Source: Larkinella soli (lineage in GTDB: Bacteria > Bacteroidota > Bacteroidia > Cytophagales > Spirosomataceae). Taken from it: a stretch of 64,000 nucleotides of DNA. Location of the stretch: contig NZ_QTJY01000023.1 in the NCBI RefSeq assembly GCF_003703975.1, forward strand, positions 19,687 to 83,686, in the 5' to 3' direction. This document shows, one piece after another, positions 52,305 to 61,337 of this stretch; the first letter of the stretch is position 1; each line of letters starts with the position of its first letter. Under the pieces are notes generated by a model. That model made no database searches and was not told the DNA's origin. It was given only the letters and a program-made list of their open reading frames with translations. The position numbers were made by a program, and so were the translations under genes.

Positions 52305-53033
52305 ATGAAAAAAGCATTGGTTACAGGCGTTCTGGGCGGCATCGGCAGTGCGCTCGCTCAGGCATTTCGCGAAAACGGCTATTATGTATACGGCCTCGAC
52401 ATCCGTGACTGCGACGATCATCAGGCCGACCGGCTGATTCAGTTCGACCTGCACCGCTTCAGCACCGACGATACCTACCGGACCGAGTGGAAGCAGAATT
52501 TTAATGCGCTGATTCCGGAACTGCACGTGCTGGTCAACAACGCGGCCGTGCAGATGCTGGGCAGTCTCGACGAGCTGAACCTGGACGACTGGAACCATAC
52601 GATGGCGGTCAACCTGACGGGGCCGCTGCTGCTGAGCCAGCATTTTCTGGACCAGCTGGAGGACGTCAACGGCTGCATCGTCAACATCGGCAGCATCCAC
52701 CAGCAGCTCACCAAGCGCCGGTTCATCAGCTACGCTACGTCAAAAAGCGCCCTGATCGGCCTGACGAAGGCCCTGGCCGTCGACCTGGAAGGCCGGGTTC
52801 GGGTGAACGCCATCAGCCCGGCGGCCATCGAAACCGACATGCTGCTGGCCGGCTTCGACGGCAACCAGAGCGCCCTCGACGAGTTGCGGAAGATCCACCC
52901 GGTTCAGCGCATCGGCTATCCGAAGGATGTGGCCAAGCTGGCCCTGTTCCTGGCTTCGGAGGGCTCCGGTTTTATCCACGGCGCGAATCTTTCGCTGGAT
53001 GGCGGGATCAGTTCGGTGCTGAAGGATTTGTGA
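52305..53033 (+). CDS. Short-chain dehydrogenase/reductase
   Basis: A 242-residue SDR. The cofactor site is VTGVLGGIGSALA. The catalytic set is NNAA, Ser in GSIHQQ and the Tyr-x3-Lys in SYATSKSALIG. C-terminal IHGANLSLDGGIS is typical. It acts on an unknown alcohol or ketone in the cluster B special-acid cassette. It is preceded by CAACGTT directly before ATG. It is the last GC-rich gene before the A+T-richer flippase segment. Confidence 0.9.
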   Translation: MKKALVTGVLGGIGSALAQAFRENGYYVYGLDIRDCDDHQADRLIQFDLHRFSTDDTYRTEWKQNFNALIPELHVLVNNAAVQMLGSLDELNLDDWNHTMAVNLTGPLLLSQHFLDQLEDVNGCIVNIGSIHQQLTKRRFISYATSKSALIGLTKALAVDLEGRVRVNAISPAAIETDMLLAGFDGNQSALDELRKIHPVQRIGYPKDVAKLALFLASEGSGFIHGANLSLDGGISSVLKDL

Positions 53034-53069
53034 AAGAGGGAAGCAGACAGATTATATCAGATCAATACC

Positions 53070-54509
53070 ATGAGTAATAAATTACTACTTAACAGGTTAT
53101 GGAACTCGCCCACCATCACGACGTGGATGAGCTTTTTAAGCAGGTCATTCAATGTGACGGTTATCATTCCATTAGTACTGAACCGGTTAAGTACAGGAGA
53201 TATTAACTTATGGTATTTGTTTGCTACAGTACTGGGATTACAGGTATTGCTCGATGCCGGCTTCGGATCAGCATTTGTACGAATAATCGCCTACGGAACG
53301 GTTGGGTTGAAGAATTTTTCAAACCTGAAGGCAGGGGTAAACGAAGAGGATAGATCAGGAGAATTTGATGAGGGTTATATCAAAAACACTTATCAGATTA
53401 TGAAAAAAATATATGTCTACATTGCTGCCGCTGCGTTCGTGATTTTAATCACTATCGGAAGCATCGGCTTTTTAACACCGATCAGTGAAAGCAGTGATCA
53501 TTTTATCGGTTGGGCAACGTGGATCTTTTTTTCTCTTAGCCTGCCGTTGGTATTGTATGGAAACGTATACGTTAACCTGCTTCAGGGTACCCAAAACATT
53601 CCACTGGTAAGACGGTGGGACACTCTGTTCAACTTGTTGAATACCTGTACGAGTATCGTCCTGTTGGTCCTGTTTCCGAATGTATTTTTAATCGTCGTCA
53701 TCAATCAGGTCTGGCTGATAATTGCCACGATTAGAAATTATTATCTGACCATACGCAAATACCCTTTCCTGAAAGAAAAAGCTTCAGACCTAACCATCCA
53801 GAAAGAGATCAGGAAAAACGTCATTCCGAGTGCAGTAAAAAGCGGAGTCGGAATTTTAATGTCACAGGGAATCATCCAGACTTCCGGTTTTTTTTACGCA
53901 AAACTGGCGACCCCGGCAGAGTTGGCATCATTTTTAACGGGTCTATATTTTATACAGGTCATCCGAAATTTTGCTCAGGCACCTTTTTACAGCCGACTTC
54001 CGGAGTTCGCCACTTATACGGGGCTTGGCGAACTGAATACGCTAAAAAAAGTTGCCAAACGGTCCATGTTTCAGGTCTATCTCACCTATACGCTGATCTT
54101 TCTGGTATTTGGACTTTTTAGCGGGCCGGTCCTGGCAATGATCCATTCAAAAGTAAGCTTTCCGGATCAGAAATTATGGGGCTTGTTGGGTCTGGCGTTT
54201 CTGATTGATCGATATGGCGCCATGCATCTGCAACTATATAGCACGACGAACCACATCATCTGGCATGTTTTAAATGGAGTGACGGGTGTTCTGATGATTG
54301 TGCTTGCTCTTTTACTTTATCCCCTGATCGGTGTATATGGCCTACCATTAAGTATGGTTCTTGGGTATGCGTTATTTTACTCGTGGTATGCACCCTATAA
54401 ATCTTACAAGCTGATTCGAACCAATTTCTGGGAATTTGAATGGAACAGCTTTTTACCGTACCTGATTTGTTTACTGCTGTTCATCGTATTGAACGAAGGA
54501 GGAATCTGA
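53070..54509 (+). CDS. wzx: Oligosaccharide flippase (Wzx-like)
   Basis: A 479-residue polytopic membrane protein with about 12-14 hydrophobic helices in the MOP-superfamily layout. The start is MSNKLLLNRLWNSPTITTW. It probably flips the cluster B lipid-linked unit. Codon use is clearly A+T-richer than in the genes before it (many AAA, ATT, TTT codons), which suggests that this segment was acquired separately. Flippases are weakly conserved, so the assignment leans on topology and context. Confidence 0.85.
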   Translation: MSNKLLLNRLWNSPTITTWMSFLSRSFNVTVIIPLVLNRLSTGDINLWYLFATVLGLQVLLDAGFGSAFVRIIAYGTVGLKNFSNLKAGVNEEDRSGEFDEGYIKNTYQIMKKIYVYIAAAAFVILITIGSIGFLTPISESSDHFIGWATWIFFSLSLPLVLYGNVYVNLLQGTQNIPLVRRWDTLFNLLNTCTSIVLLVLFPNVFLIVVINQVWLIIATIRNYYLTIRKYPFLKEKASDLTIQKEIRKNVIPSAVKSGVGILMSQGIIQTSGFFYAKLATPAELASFLTGLYFIQVIRNFAQAPFYSRLPEFATYTGLGELNTLKKVAKRSMFQVYLTYTLIFLVFGLFSGPVLAMIHSKVSFPDQKLWGLLGLAFLIDRYGAMHLQLYSTTNHIIWHVLNGVTGVLMIVLALLLYPLIGVYGLPLSMVLGYALFYSWYAPYKSYKLIRTNFWEFEWNSFLPYLICLLLFIVLNEGGI

Positions 54510-54543
54510 CGGTAACAAAGAAGAATACAAACACTCGACCGTT

Positions 54544-55692
54544 ATGAGCACGAAGACAACGACAAGGAAAAGTATCGACTTAATCAGACAAGTCCTGTTT
54601 AACAGTAATAACCAGCCGACCGAACTGAAACTAATCGTAGAGAAAAGAGAGCCGGAAACCGAGCAGGTACTGGAAGAAGTTTTGAGAAGAATCGATTACT
54701 TCAATATCCGGCTAAATATCAAAATAGAAAATAAAATAAATCTGCATGAATTGGTAGATTATAATCTTGTCGGCCTCATAAGTTTGCAAAACAATAACTT
54801 AAAGAAGGTACTGAAAGCCAAAAAAGACGAGAGTTTTAATTTTAATTTTAACGAAAATTATCTTGAAGCCTGGGAATACCATAAGCTTTTGGCAAGAATA
54901 AACCCAAAACTTGTAAATGATGGTATTATCAAAGGCCAAACCAGGCTGAAAGCGTTAAAGGAAAAGCTCGAAAAGGAGCATAAACTCGCTTACATCTTCG
55001 GAACCGGCCCGTCGCTCGAAAAAGCCATTCATAAAAACTGGAATGACGGGATCCGCATATTGAGCAATACGGTGGTGAAGGACAGTGAATTGTGGAATTC
55101 CATCGATCCACATTTCATTGTGGCCAGCGATGCGATCTATCATTTCGGAATCGGACAGTTTGCCAGGTGCTTCAGGGCTGACCTGAAGAAATGCATGAGA
55201 AACAGCGACAAGGCCCATTTCATCTATCCTGCCGTATTTCACCCGTTTTGTGTACAGGAGTTTCCGGATTTTGTGGACCGACTGATTCCGATTCCCCATG
55301 GCAATGCAACCACCATTCATCACGACCTGACGAGCGAATACGTTCTTCCCATCTATGGAAATGTACTGCCTCAGGTGCTTCTGCCGGTGGCATGTACCCT
55401 GAGTAAGAAAATTGGACTTTGGGGGTTCGATGGAAGGTCACCAAACGACAAAATGTTCTGGAAAAACTCTTCAAAGCACTTTTACAGTGAGCATGTGGAG
55501 GAATTGACCAGACTTCACCCCGCCTTCTTTAATGTCCTGCTGCCAAAAGGGTCTCCTGAAGATTATGTAAAGCGGGTTCATGGGGATGTCCTCGAACGTG
55601 GGCTTCAGTTAGCGGAAGCGGACGGATTTACATTCAGCATGCTCCATCCATCGTATACATCCACACTAAATAACCGCTATCATGGTGAATAG
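54544..55692 (+). CDS. DUF115/MptE-like (Maf-type) transferase
   Basis: A 382-residue protein. The middle region (about 150-300) has LAYIFGTGPSLEKAI and ILSNTVVKDSELWN, followed by DPHFIVASDAIYHFG, matching DUF115/MptE-like proteins. Relatives called Maf transfer nonulosonic acids from CMP donors. With a CMP-activating enzyme four genes upstream, it is a candidate for the transferase using that donor (inference). The residues 1-140 are not recognised. The start MSTKTTTRK follows GACCGTT directly before ATG. It overlaps the Wzy gene by 11 bp. Confidence 0.78.
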   Translation: MSTKTTTRKSIDLIRQVLFNSNNQPTELKLIVEKREPETEQVLEEVLRRIDYFNIRLNIKIENKINLHELVDYNLVGLISLQNNNLKKVLKAKKDESFNFNFNENYLEAWEYHKLLARINPKLVNDGIIKGQTRLKALKEKLEKEHKLAYIFGTGPSLEKAIHKNWNDGIRILSNTVVKDSELWNSIDPHFIVASDAIYHFGIGQFARCFRADLKKCMRNSDKAHFIYPAVFHPFCVQEFPDFVDRLIPIPHGNATTIHHDLTSEYVLPIYGNVLPQVLLPVACTLSKKIGLWGFDGRSPNDKMFWKNSSKHFYSEHVEELTRLHPAFFNVLLPKGSPEDYVKRVHGDVLERGLQLAEADGFTFSMLHPSYTSTLNNRYHGE

Positions 55693-56998
55693 TGCAAGTC
55701 ATAACTCTTTCCTGAAAAACCTCTGGTTCGGCCTGTATATCATTGCCTTGATATTCGCGAATCATTTGGTTCTGGTGAATGTCAACTCGATTTACCTGCT
55801 GTATTGTACTCTTCTTTTTGCAATACCGGCCATCTTTGATTTCTTTTTAAGAAAAAACTTTAGATCCCTGGTATTGAAGTCAAGTACGGTTCTGATTGCC
55901 TTCTACTTCTGCCTGTTCATCACTTACTTTTTCAAGGAGAATAAACTAAATAGTGGCGCTTTAAACTTTGCCGTTTTTGCATTACACATCCTCGTGGTCA
56001 ACTATTGTCTTTTCGACAATATGGCGGCAATCAAGAAAACCTTTTTTTACCTGATGGTTTTCTTAAGCATCTTTCTGGTTTTTATTCCCCATTATTTGGT
56101 CACACAATCGGTTGAATTCGGTTCGTTTTATAACCTGTTAGGGGAAGAAATCATATTTAACGGAACCATTGAGGCTCCTTCGATCGTCACCATTTGCCTG
56201 ATCTTAAGTTTCTATTACTTCAGAACGTCCAAACACAAAGCCTTCTGTATTGCCATCTTTTTCTTTTCCATCTTCCAATTATTATTATTCAGTCGTCGGG
56301 GTTTGATCTTCAGCTCATTTATCGCTATTGGTTATTTCATCTATCTGCAAAAATCCAATAAGAAAATCAATCTGTACTGGCAGCTTGTACTCATGTTTAT
56401 CCCTTTCTTCTGGGATTCTATTTCGATGCTGTTATTGACCCTGAACAACAATGAATTATTCTCTACGCTCATCGCCAGAAACGAAGCGGAAGATTATGCA
56501 ACTGCGACAGGGCGTATTATTGCCTGGCAGCGAATAATAAATATCTTTACCTCATTGGATGTCAGCTATTTCTTTGGTTACTGGGGAGATTTGCCGGACA
56601 GCTGGTTCGGCGAATCGGACGAAGGGGACCGATACATGCACGTACACAACACCTTCCTGCAACTGTTCGTTGAAGGCGGTTATATCGTGAATTTTCTATT
56701 TATGGTTCTCGTAGTAAGAGCGATAAACGGGATCAAGAAACTGAAGGAATTAGGCGCATTACCCAATAGTTATTTTCCAATTCTTCTCACCTTTTTCATC
56801 AGCATCAGCGGCTCGGAATCGCTGATCCGGTGTGTAGGCATTTCCCAGTTAAACTTCTTCTTCGGCATTTTCTACCTTTTGATCTTTCATGAGAGTCATT
56901 CCTGCGCAAAGAAAGCATTGACGCATCGCCTTAAAGAGGTCGGCAACCCGGCATTGAATCCCACCGTCGATTTCCGATTGACTCCCAGCCGTATTTAA
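55682..56998 (+). CDS. wzy: O-antigen/capsule polymerase (Wzy-like)
   Basis: A 438-residue polytopic protein with about 10-12 hydrophobic segments. A large loop contains HVHNTFLQLFVEGG, like the HNxYLQxxxExG motif of the Wzy/WaaL group. It polymerises the cluster B repeat in the periplasm. A+T-rich. It starts 11 bp inside the end of the DUF115 gene and ends 3 bp before the next GT4 gene. Confidence 0.85.
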   Translation: MVNSASHNSFLKNLWFGLYIIALIFANHLVLVNVNSIYLLYCTLLFAIPAIFDFFLRKNFRSLVLKSSTVLIAFYFCLFITYFFKENKLNSGALNFAVFALHILVVNYCLFDNMAAIKKTFFYLMVFLSIFLVFIPHYLVTQSVEFGSFYNLLGEEIIFNGTIEAPSIVTICLILSFYYFRTSKHKAFCIAIFFFSIFQLLLFSRRGLIFSSFIAIGYFIYLQKSNKKINLYWQLVLMFIPFFWDSISMLLLTLNNNELFSTLIARNEAEDYATATGRIIAWQRIINIFTSLDVSYFFGYWGDLPDSWFGESDEGDRYMHVHNTFLQLFVEGGYIVNFLFMVLVVRAINGIKKLKELGALPNSYFPILLTFFISISGSESLIRCVGISQLNFFFGIFYLLIFHESHSCAKKALTHRLKEVGNPALNPTVDFRLTPSRI

Positions 56999-57001
56999 GC
57001 C

Positions 57002-58180
57002 ATGAAAGCCAAAAAAAAGATATTGTTCTATGCAAGGGTGTGCTACCTGGACGCAGCACTCGAGCATATCAGGTTGATCAGCCAGCATTTTCAGGTTCAT
57101 CTCCTGATCGAGCTTTCGCCGAGTGAAACGAAGGACAACATTTTTAACCTGGATATCAACCTGGGCGATTACAGGAATTTGACTTCCTATGATGAGGTTT
57201 GCCGCGACTGGAAGCTGGAGTACCTGAACGACTATTTCAAAGATTGCCAGTCCGTAAACTTTGTAATTTATAAATCAAAAAAAGACATCCTCGGTCTCCT
57301 TAATACGACGTTCTCGGTTTCTTCTTTCATTTGGTCCTTAAATCCGGATATCCTTCATTTCGATGATTTCTCGACCAGACAGTCGCTTTTACTGCCCATC
57401 CTGCTTCGGTTCCGGAAACGGGTAGTAATGAATATTCACGATCCAAAACCGCATTTGGGCGAATCTTTATGGTATATCAACTTTATTAAATCGATCATTT
57501 TCTCGGTCGTATCGAAGTATATCACATTTTCAAAATTTAGTAAGAAGCTCTTATCCGACCAGCTTCATGAAAGCAAGTCGGTCCATAAACTGAACTTACT
57601 CCCCTACTCTATCTTTAAAAAATTTATCGGGCCTATACCGGCGAATCAAACGGAGGGTGAATACATCACCTTCATTGGCCGTCTTTCAAAATATAAAGGA
57701 ATTGAAATTTTTCTGGAGGCCATTCCGGAAATACTTGAACGTTTTCCTGACCAACGCTTTATGATTGCCGGCCGACCTGTATATGATTATTCGATCGATA
57801 CAAACCGCATCGATGCTGAAAATCTTCACCTGATTCAAAGGCATCTCTCCAATCAGGAGATGGTTGAAATCATTAACCGGTCCAAACTGATTGTCTGCCC
57901 CTATCTGGAAGCGACTCAAAGCGGTGTAATCATGACCGCTTATGCATTGAACAAGCCGGTCCTAGTCAGCAATAGTGGTGGGCTTCCTGAATATGTCCAT
58001 GAGAATTTTACCGGCATCATATTGAAAAATCATACGGCAAAGGAATTATCCCAATCGGTTATCCGATTTCTCTCCGACCAGTCATCCGAGCAGTTTTCCC
58101 ATAATATTCGGCAGGGTGATTTTATCAAAGAAGGCATGGAAAGTAATTTAAAGTCTCTTATGGAATTATATGTCAATTAA
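57002..58180 (+). CDS. Glycosyltransferase family 4
   Basis: A 392-residue GT-B protein. The C-terminal domain has YITFIGRLSKYKGIEIFLEA, then LIVCPYLEATQSGVIMTAYA and KPVLVSNSGGLPEYV, the usual donor-binding order of family 4. The N-terminal part (ILFYARVCYLDAALEHIRLI) is less conserved. It adds a sugar to the cluster B repeat; specificity unknown. Confidence 0.9.
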   Translation: MKAKKKILFYARVCYLDAALEHIRLISQHFQVHLLIELSPSETKDNIFNLDINLGDYRNLTSYDEVCRDWKLEYLNDYFKDCQSVNFVIYKSKKDILGLLNTTFSVSSFIWSLNPDILHFDDFSTRQSLLLPILLRFRKRVVMNIHDPKPHLGESLWYINFIKSIIFSVVSKYITFSKFSKKLLSDQLHESKSVHKLNLLPYSIFKKFIGPIPANQTEGEYITFIGRLSKYKGIEIFLEAIPEILERFPDQRFMIAGRPVYDYSIDTNRIDAENLHLIQRHLSNQEMVEIINRSKLIVCPYLEATQSGVIMTAYALNKPVLVSNSGGLPEYVHENFTGIILKNHTAKELSQSVIRFLSDQSSEQFSHNIRQGDFIKEGMESNLKSLMELYVN

Positions 58181-58192
58181 TTAAAAAGTGTT

Positions 58193-58879
58193 ATGAAAAA
58201 GCTCTTAAGCAGGTTTGAGGAAGGGTGGGATAAGAGGTCAATCGTATTTACGCTTTTTCGGCTCGGCTGTAATCTAACCCGCGGATTCTTTCACAGAATC
58301 TTTTTCAAATCCTCGAAAGGATGGCTGCTGTTGGTGGGAAAGAACGCGCTGATTCGACAATCGAATTATCTGTCCGTTGGGAAAGAATTCATTGCGGAGG
58401 ATCACTGCGAGATCAACTGTTTATCCAAGCGTGGCATAGTTTTTGGAGACCGTGTTACCATAGGGAAATACGCTTTGATTCGCCCCACTGGAATGTATGG
58501 AGGTGAGATTGGAGAGGGCCTTAAAGTGGGCAATAATTCAAACATCGGCCCCTTTGCTTACATCGGCTGCTCCGGTTATATCGAAATTGGAAATAACGTA
58601 ATGATCTCCCCCCGGGTCAGTATTTATGCTGAGAATCATAACTTTTCCAGCATTCTCGAACCCATGAAAGACCAGGGCGTTACGCGGCAGTTCGTCATCA
58701 TCGAGGATGATTGCTGGATTACCGCCAACAGTGTGATCCTGGCGGGAGTCAGGATAGGAAGAGGAAGTATCGTGGCCGCCGGAAGTGTCGTCACCAAAGA
58801 TGTACCGCCTTATTCCATCGTGGGTGGCGTACCGGCTAAAGTGATCGGAAATAGAGCCGAACAATTCGTAAATCAGTAA
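58193..58879 (+). CDS. Hexapeptide-repeat acyltransferase (LbH family)
   Basis: A 228-residue left-handed β-helix protein. Hexapeptide turns begin near residue 75 ([16 protein letters not shown], then [29 protein letters not shown]) and close with [20 protein letters not shown], the typical CAT/NodL tail. A basic N-terminal extension of about 60 residues precedes the helix. Probably an O-acetyltransferase for the cluster B polymer. Confidence 0.9.
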   Translation: MKKLLSRFEEGWDKRSIVFTLFRLGCNLTRGFFHRIFFKSSKGWLLLVGKNALIRQSNYLSVGKEFIAEDHCEINCLSKRGIVFGDRVTIGKYALIRPTGMYGGEIGEGLKVGNNSNIGPFAYIGCSGYIEIGNNVMISPRVSIYAENHNFSSILEPMKDQGVTRQFVIIEDDCWITANSVILAGVRIGRGSIVAAGSVVTKDVPPYSIVGGVPAKVIGNRAEQFVNQ

Positions 58880-58899
58880 TCCATCTTGAGGCATTTGTT

Positions 58900-60063
58900 A
58901 TGAATTCTTCCGCTAATAAATCGAGTATTTTAGTGCTGCACAGTTCCTCCGACCTATACGGAGCCAGCAAGATTTTATTGACGACGCTGCAATTCTTAAA
59001 GAAGAAAAATTTCCATGTTGTGGTGGTCCTTTCGGAAGACGGGCCTCTGGCGGCTGAAATACAAAAAATTGGCTATCGGGTCGAAATCGTTAAGCTTGGA
59101 ATCTTAAGAAGAAAATATTTTTCCGTTTCCGGCCTTATCAACCGCTTCCAGGCCATTCAAAAAGCAAAGCGATTCCTGATCGATCTCGTTAAAACCGAAA
59201 GGATCGATGTCATCTATTCCAATACCTCCGCAGTGCTGGTTGGTGCCTTAACCGCCAAAGCCTGTAACGTCCGCCATGTGTGGCATGTGCACGAGATTAT
59301 TCCCTCTCCTAAAGTTTTTGTTCGTTTCATCGGCTTCATGCTGAATCACTTTAGTGATAAAGTTATCGTGGTGTCGGACGTGGTGAGAAATTACTGGAAG
59401 AAATACGTGGCCGATGAAAAAATCGTAACGGTTTATAACGGAATCGATTACTCGGAGTTCCTGAAGGATTCGACCAGTTTACGCGCCGAACTCGGCGTCG
59501 GTCAGGACACGATTCTTATCGGAATGATCGGTCGGATTCATTACTGGAAAGGGCAGGAATATTTTATCGATATGGCTTCCCATCTTTCGAAAAAATACCC
59601 TAACGCCAAGTTTGTACTGGTTGGCGATGCCTTTCCCGGCTATGAGTATCTGTACGATAATCTGAAAAATAAAATTCAGGCCGAGAACATCGGTCACCTG
59701 GTTGAAAACCTCGGGTATCGCACCGATATTCCAAACATAATGAATGGGTTCGATGTGTTTGTTTTGCCTTCGATCCTTCCGGACCCCTTCCCAACGGTCA
59801 TTCTTGAAGCGATGGCTTCCGGCAAACCGGTCGTAGCCACCAATCATGGTGGAGCGACCGAAATGGTCGACCATGCGAAAACCGGCGTTCTGATTCCCTG
59901 GAACGATTCTCAAAAAGCCGTCTCCATGTTCGAGGAGATCATCCGGAACTCAAAACTACGGGAGCGAATGGGGCAGCAGGCCCGTCAGCGAGTGCTTCAC
60001 CGGTTCTCCCTGAAACAGTACGAAGAAAACTTCCTGAATGTAATCGACTCCACAATTGCTTAA
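58900..60063 (+). CDS. Glycosyltransferase family 4
   Basis: A 387-residue GT-B enzyme. The N-terminus ILVLHSSSDLYGASKILL and the C-terminal GMIGRIHYWKGQEYFIDMA, LPSILPDPFPTVILEAMASG and KPVVATNHGGATEMV match family 4. DVIYSNTSAVLVGAL is a typical acceptor-domain strand. The sugar and linkage are unknown. It is the last gene of the A+T-richer run. Confidence 0.92.
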   Translation: MNSSANKSSILVLHSSSDLYGASKILLTTLQFLKKKNFHVVVVLSEDGPLAAEIQKIGYRVEIVKLGILRRKYFSVSGLINRFQAIQKAKRFLIDLVKTERIDVIYSNTSAVLVGALTAKACNVRHVWHVHEIIPSPKVFVRFIGFMLNHFSDKVIVVSDVVRNYWKKYVADEKIVTVYNGIDYSEFLKDSTSLRAELGVGQDTILIGMIGRIHYWKGQEYFIDMASHLSKKYPNAKFVLVGDAFPGYEYLYDNLKNKIQAENIGHLVENLGYRTDIPNIMNGFDVFVLPSILPDPFPTVILEAMASGKPVVATNHGGATEMVDHAKTGVLIPWNDSQKAVSMFEEIIRNSKLRERMGQQARQRVLHRFSLKQYEENFLNVIDSTIA

Positions 60064-60086
60064 TTCTTAACACACGATACAACGTT

Positions 60087-61214
60087 ATGAAAATCGGAAT
60101 TATCGGAACAAGAGGGGTTCCAAATCATTACAGCGGTTTCGAACAGTGCGCCGAGTATCTTTCAACCGCGCTGGTAGCCAAAGGGCATCAGGTTACGGTT
60201 TATAACTCGCACAATCACCCTCATCAGGAAAAGACTTTCAAAGGGGTCGACATCATTCACTGTTACGATCCGGAGTATAAAGTTGGAACTTTCGGTCAGT
60301 TCATTTATGATTTGAACTGCATCATCGACTCCCGCAAGCGCGACTTCGATATCATCCTTCAGCTGGGGTATAACAGCAACTCCATCTGGAGCTGGCTCTT
60401 ACCCAAAAAACCCGTCGTGATTACCAATATGGACGGTCTGGAATGGAAGCGTTCCAAATTTTCGAAGCCGGTCCGGCAATTTCTCCTGCAGGCCGAAGCA
60501 TGGGCCGCCCAGACGAGCGATTACCTCGTTGCCGACTCCCTGGGGATTCAGCAGTATCTGAATGACAAATACAACAAGGAGTCGACCTTTATTCCGTATG
60601 GCGCCTACGTATTCGACGACCCGGATATCTCCGTACTGAAGGAGTACGATCTGAAGCCGTACCAGTATAATATGCTGGTTGCCCGGATGGAGCCCGAAAA
60701 CAGCATCGATATCATTCTTGAAGGCGTCGTCAAATCCAACACGAAAACGCCCTTCATCGTGGTCGGAAAAACAAACAAGAAATTCGGCCAGTACCTGGTG
60801 GAGAAATACAAAGCCTATCCACAGATTCGGTTCGTAGGCGGAATCTATAATATCGGAAAGCTCAATAACGTCCGGCACTTCTCGAATCTGTATTTCCACG
60901 GTCACACGGTCGGCGGCACGAATCCCTCCCTGCTGGAAGCCATGGGATCCAGCTGTTTCATTTGTGCCCATAACAACGTCTTCAACAAGACGATCCTGAA
61001 CGACCAGGCCTTTTATTTCAACGACGCTCAGGACGTGGCCCGGTGCCTGAACTCATACAATAAAAAGGATTACGCTTCTTTTATCGAGCAGAACCGGCAT
61101 AAAATTCAGACCATCTATCACTGGCCGATCGTAATCGATCAGTATGAAAGTCTGTTCCTGAAAGCTTTGCACGCAGAAGCGCCCGCTCCGGCGCTGGTTC
61201 AGTTTGCTTCCTGA
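60087..61214 (+). CDS. DUF1972-type glycosyltransferase (rhamnosyltransferase-like)
   Basis: A 375-residue GT-B protein beginning MKIGIIGTRGVPNHYSGFEQ, the DUF1972 signature seen in WchF/RgpA-like rhamnosyltransferases. The C-terminal HGHTVGGTNPSLLEAMG is the donor-binding block. It probably adds rhamnose, and the end of an rfbA gene for dTDP-rhamnose supply is found at the edge of the window. It is preceded by AACGTT directly before ATG and followed by a terminator that ends cluster B. Confidence 0.9.
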   Translation: MKIGIIGTRGVPNHYSGFEQCAEYLSTALVAKGHQVTVYNSHNHPHQEKTFKGVDIIHCYDPEYKVGTFGQFIYDLNCIIDSRKRDFDIILQLGYNSNSIWSWLLPKKPVVITNMDGLEWKRSKFSKPVRQFLLQAEAWAAQTSDYLVADSLGIQQYLNDKYNKESTFIPYGAYVFDDPDISVLKEYDLKPYQYNMLVARMEPENSIDIILEGVVKSNTKTPFIVVGKTNKKFGQYLVEKYKAYPQIRFVGGIYNIGKLNNVRHFSNLYFHGHTVGGTNPSLLEAMGSSCFICAHNNVFNKTILNDQAFYFNDAQDVARCLNSYNKKDYASFIEQNRHKIQTIYHWPIVIDQYESLFLKALHAEAPAPALVQFAS

Positions 61215-61239
61215 TTCTTTCAGGCTGTTTTAATGAAGG

Positions 61240-61271
61240 CAGCCCGCCGGAATCTCCGGCGGGCTGTTTTT
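61240..61271 (+). terminator. Rho-independent terminator at the end of cluster B
   Basis: An 11-bp perfect stem (CAGCCCGCCGG, loop AATCT, complement) followed by TTTTT. It lies 25 bp after the DUF1972 gene. Confidence 0.9.
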
Positions 61272-61337
61272 GCCTGGAGGCCGTCCAGGCACGGCTGCTA
61301 CGGACCACTGCATGAACAACTTAACTATCCGGCAATT

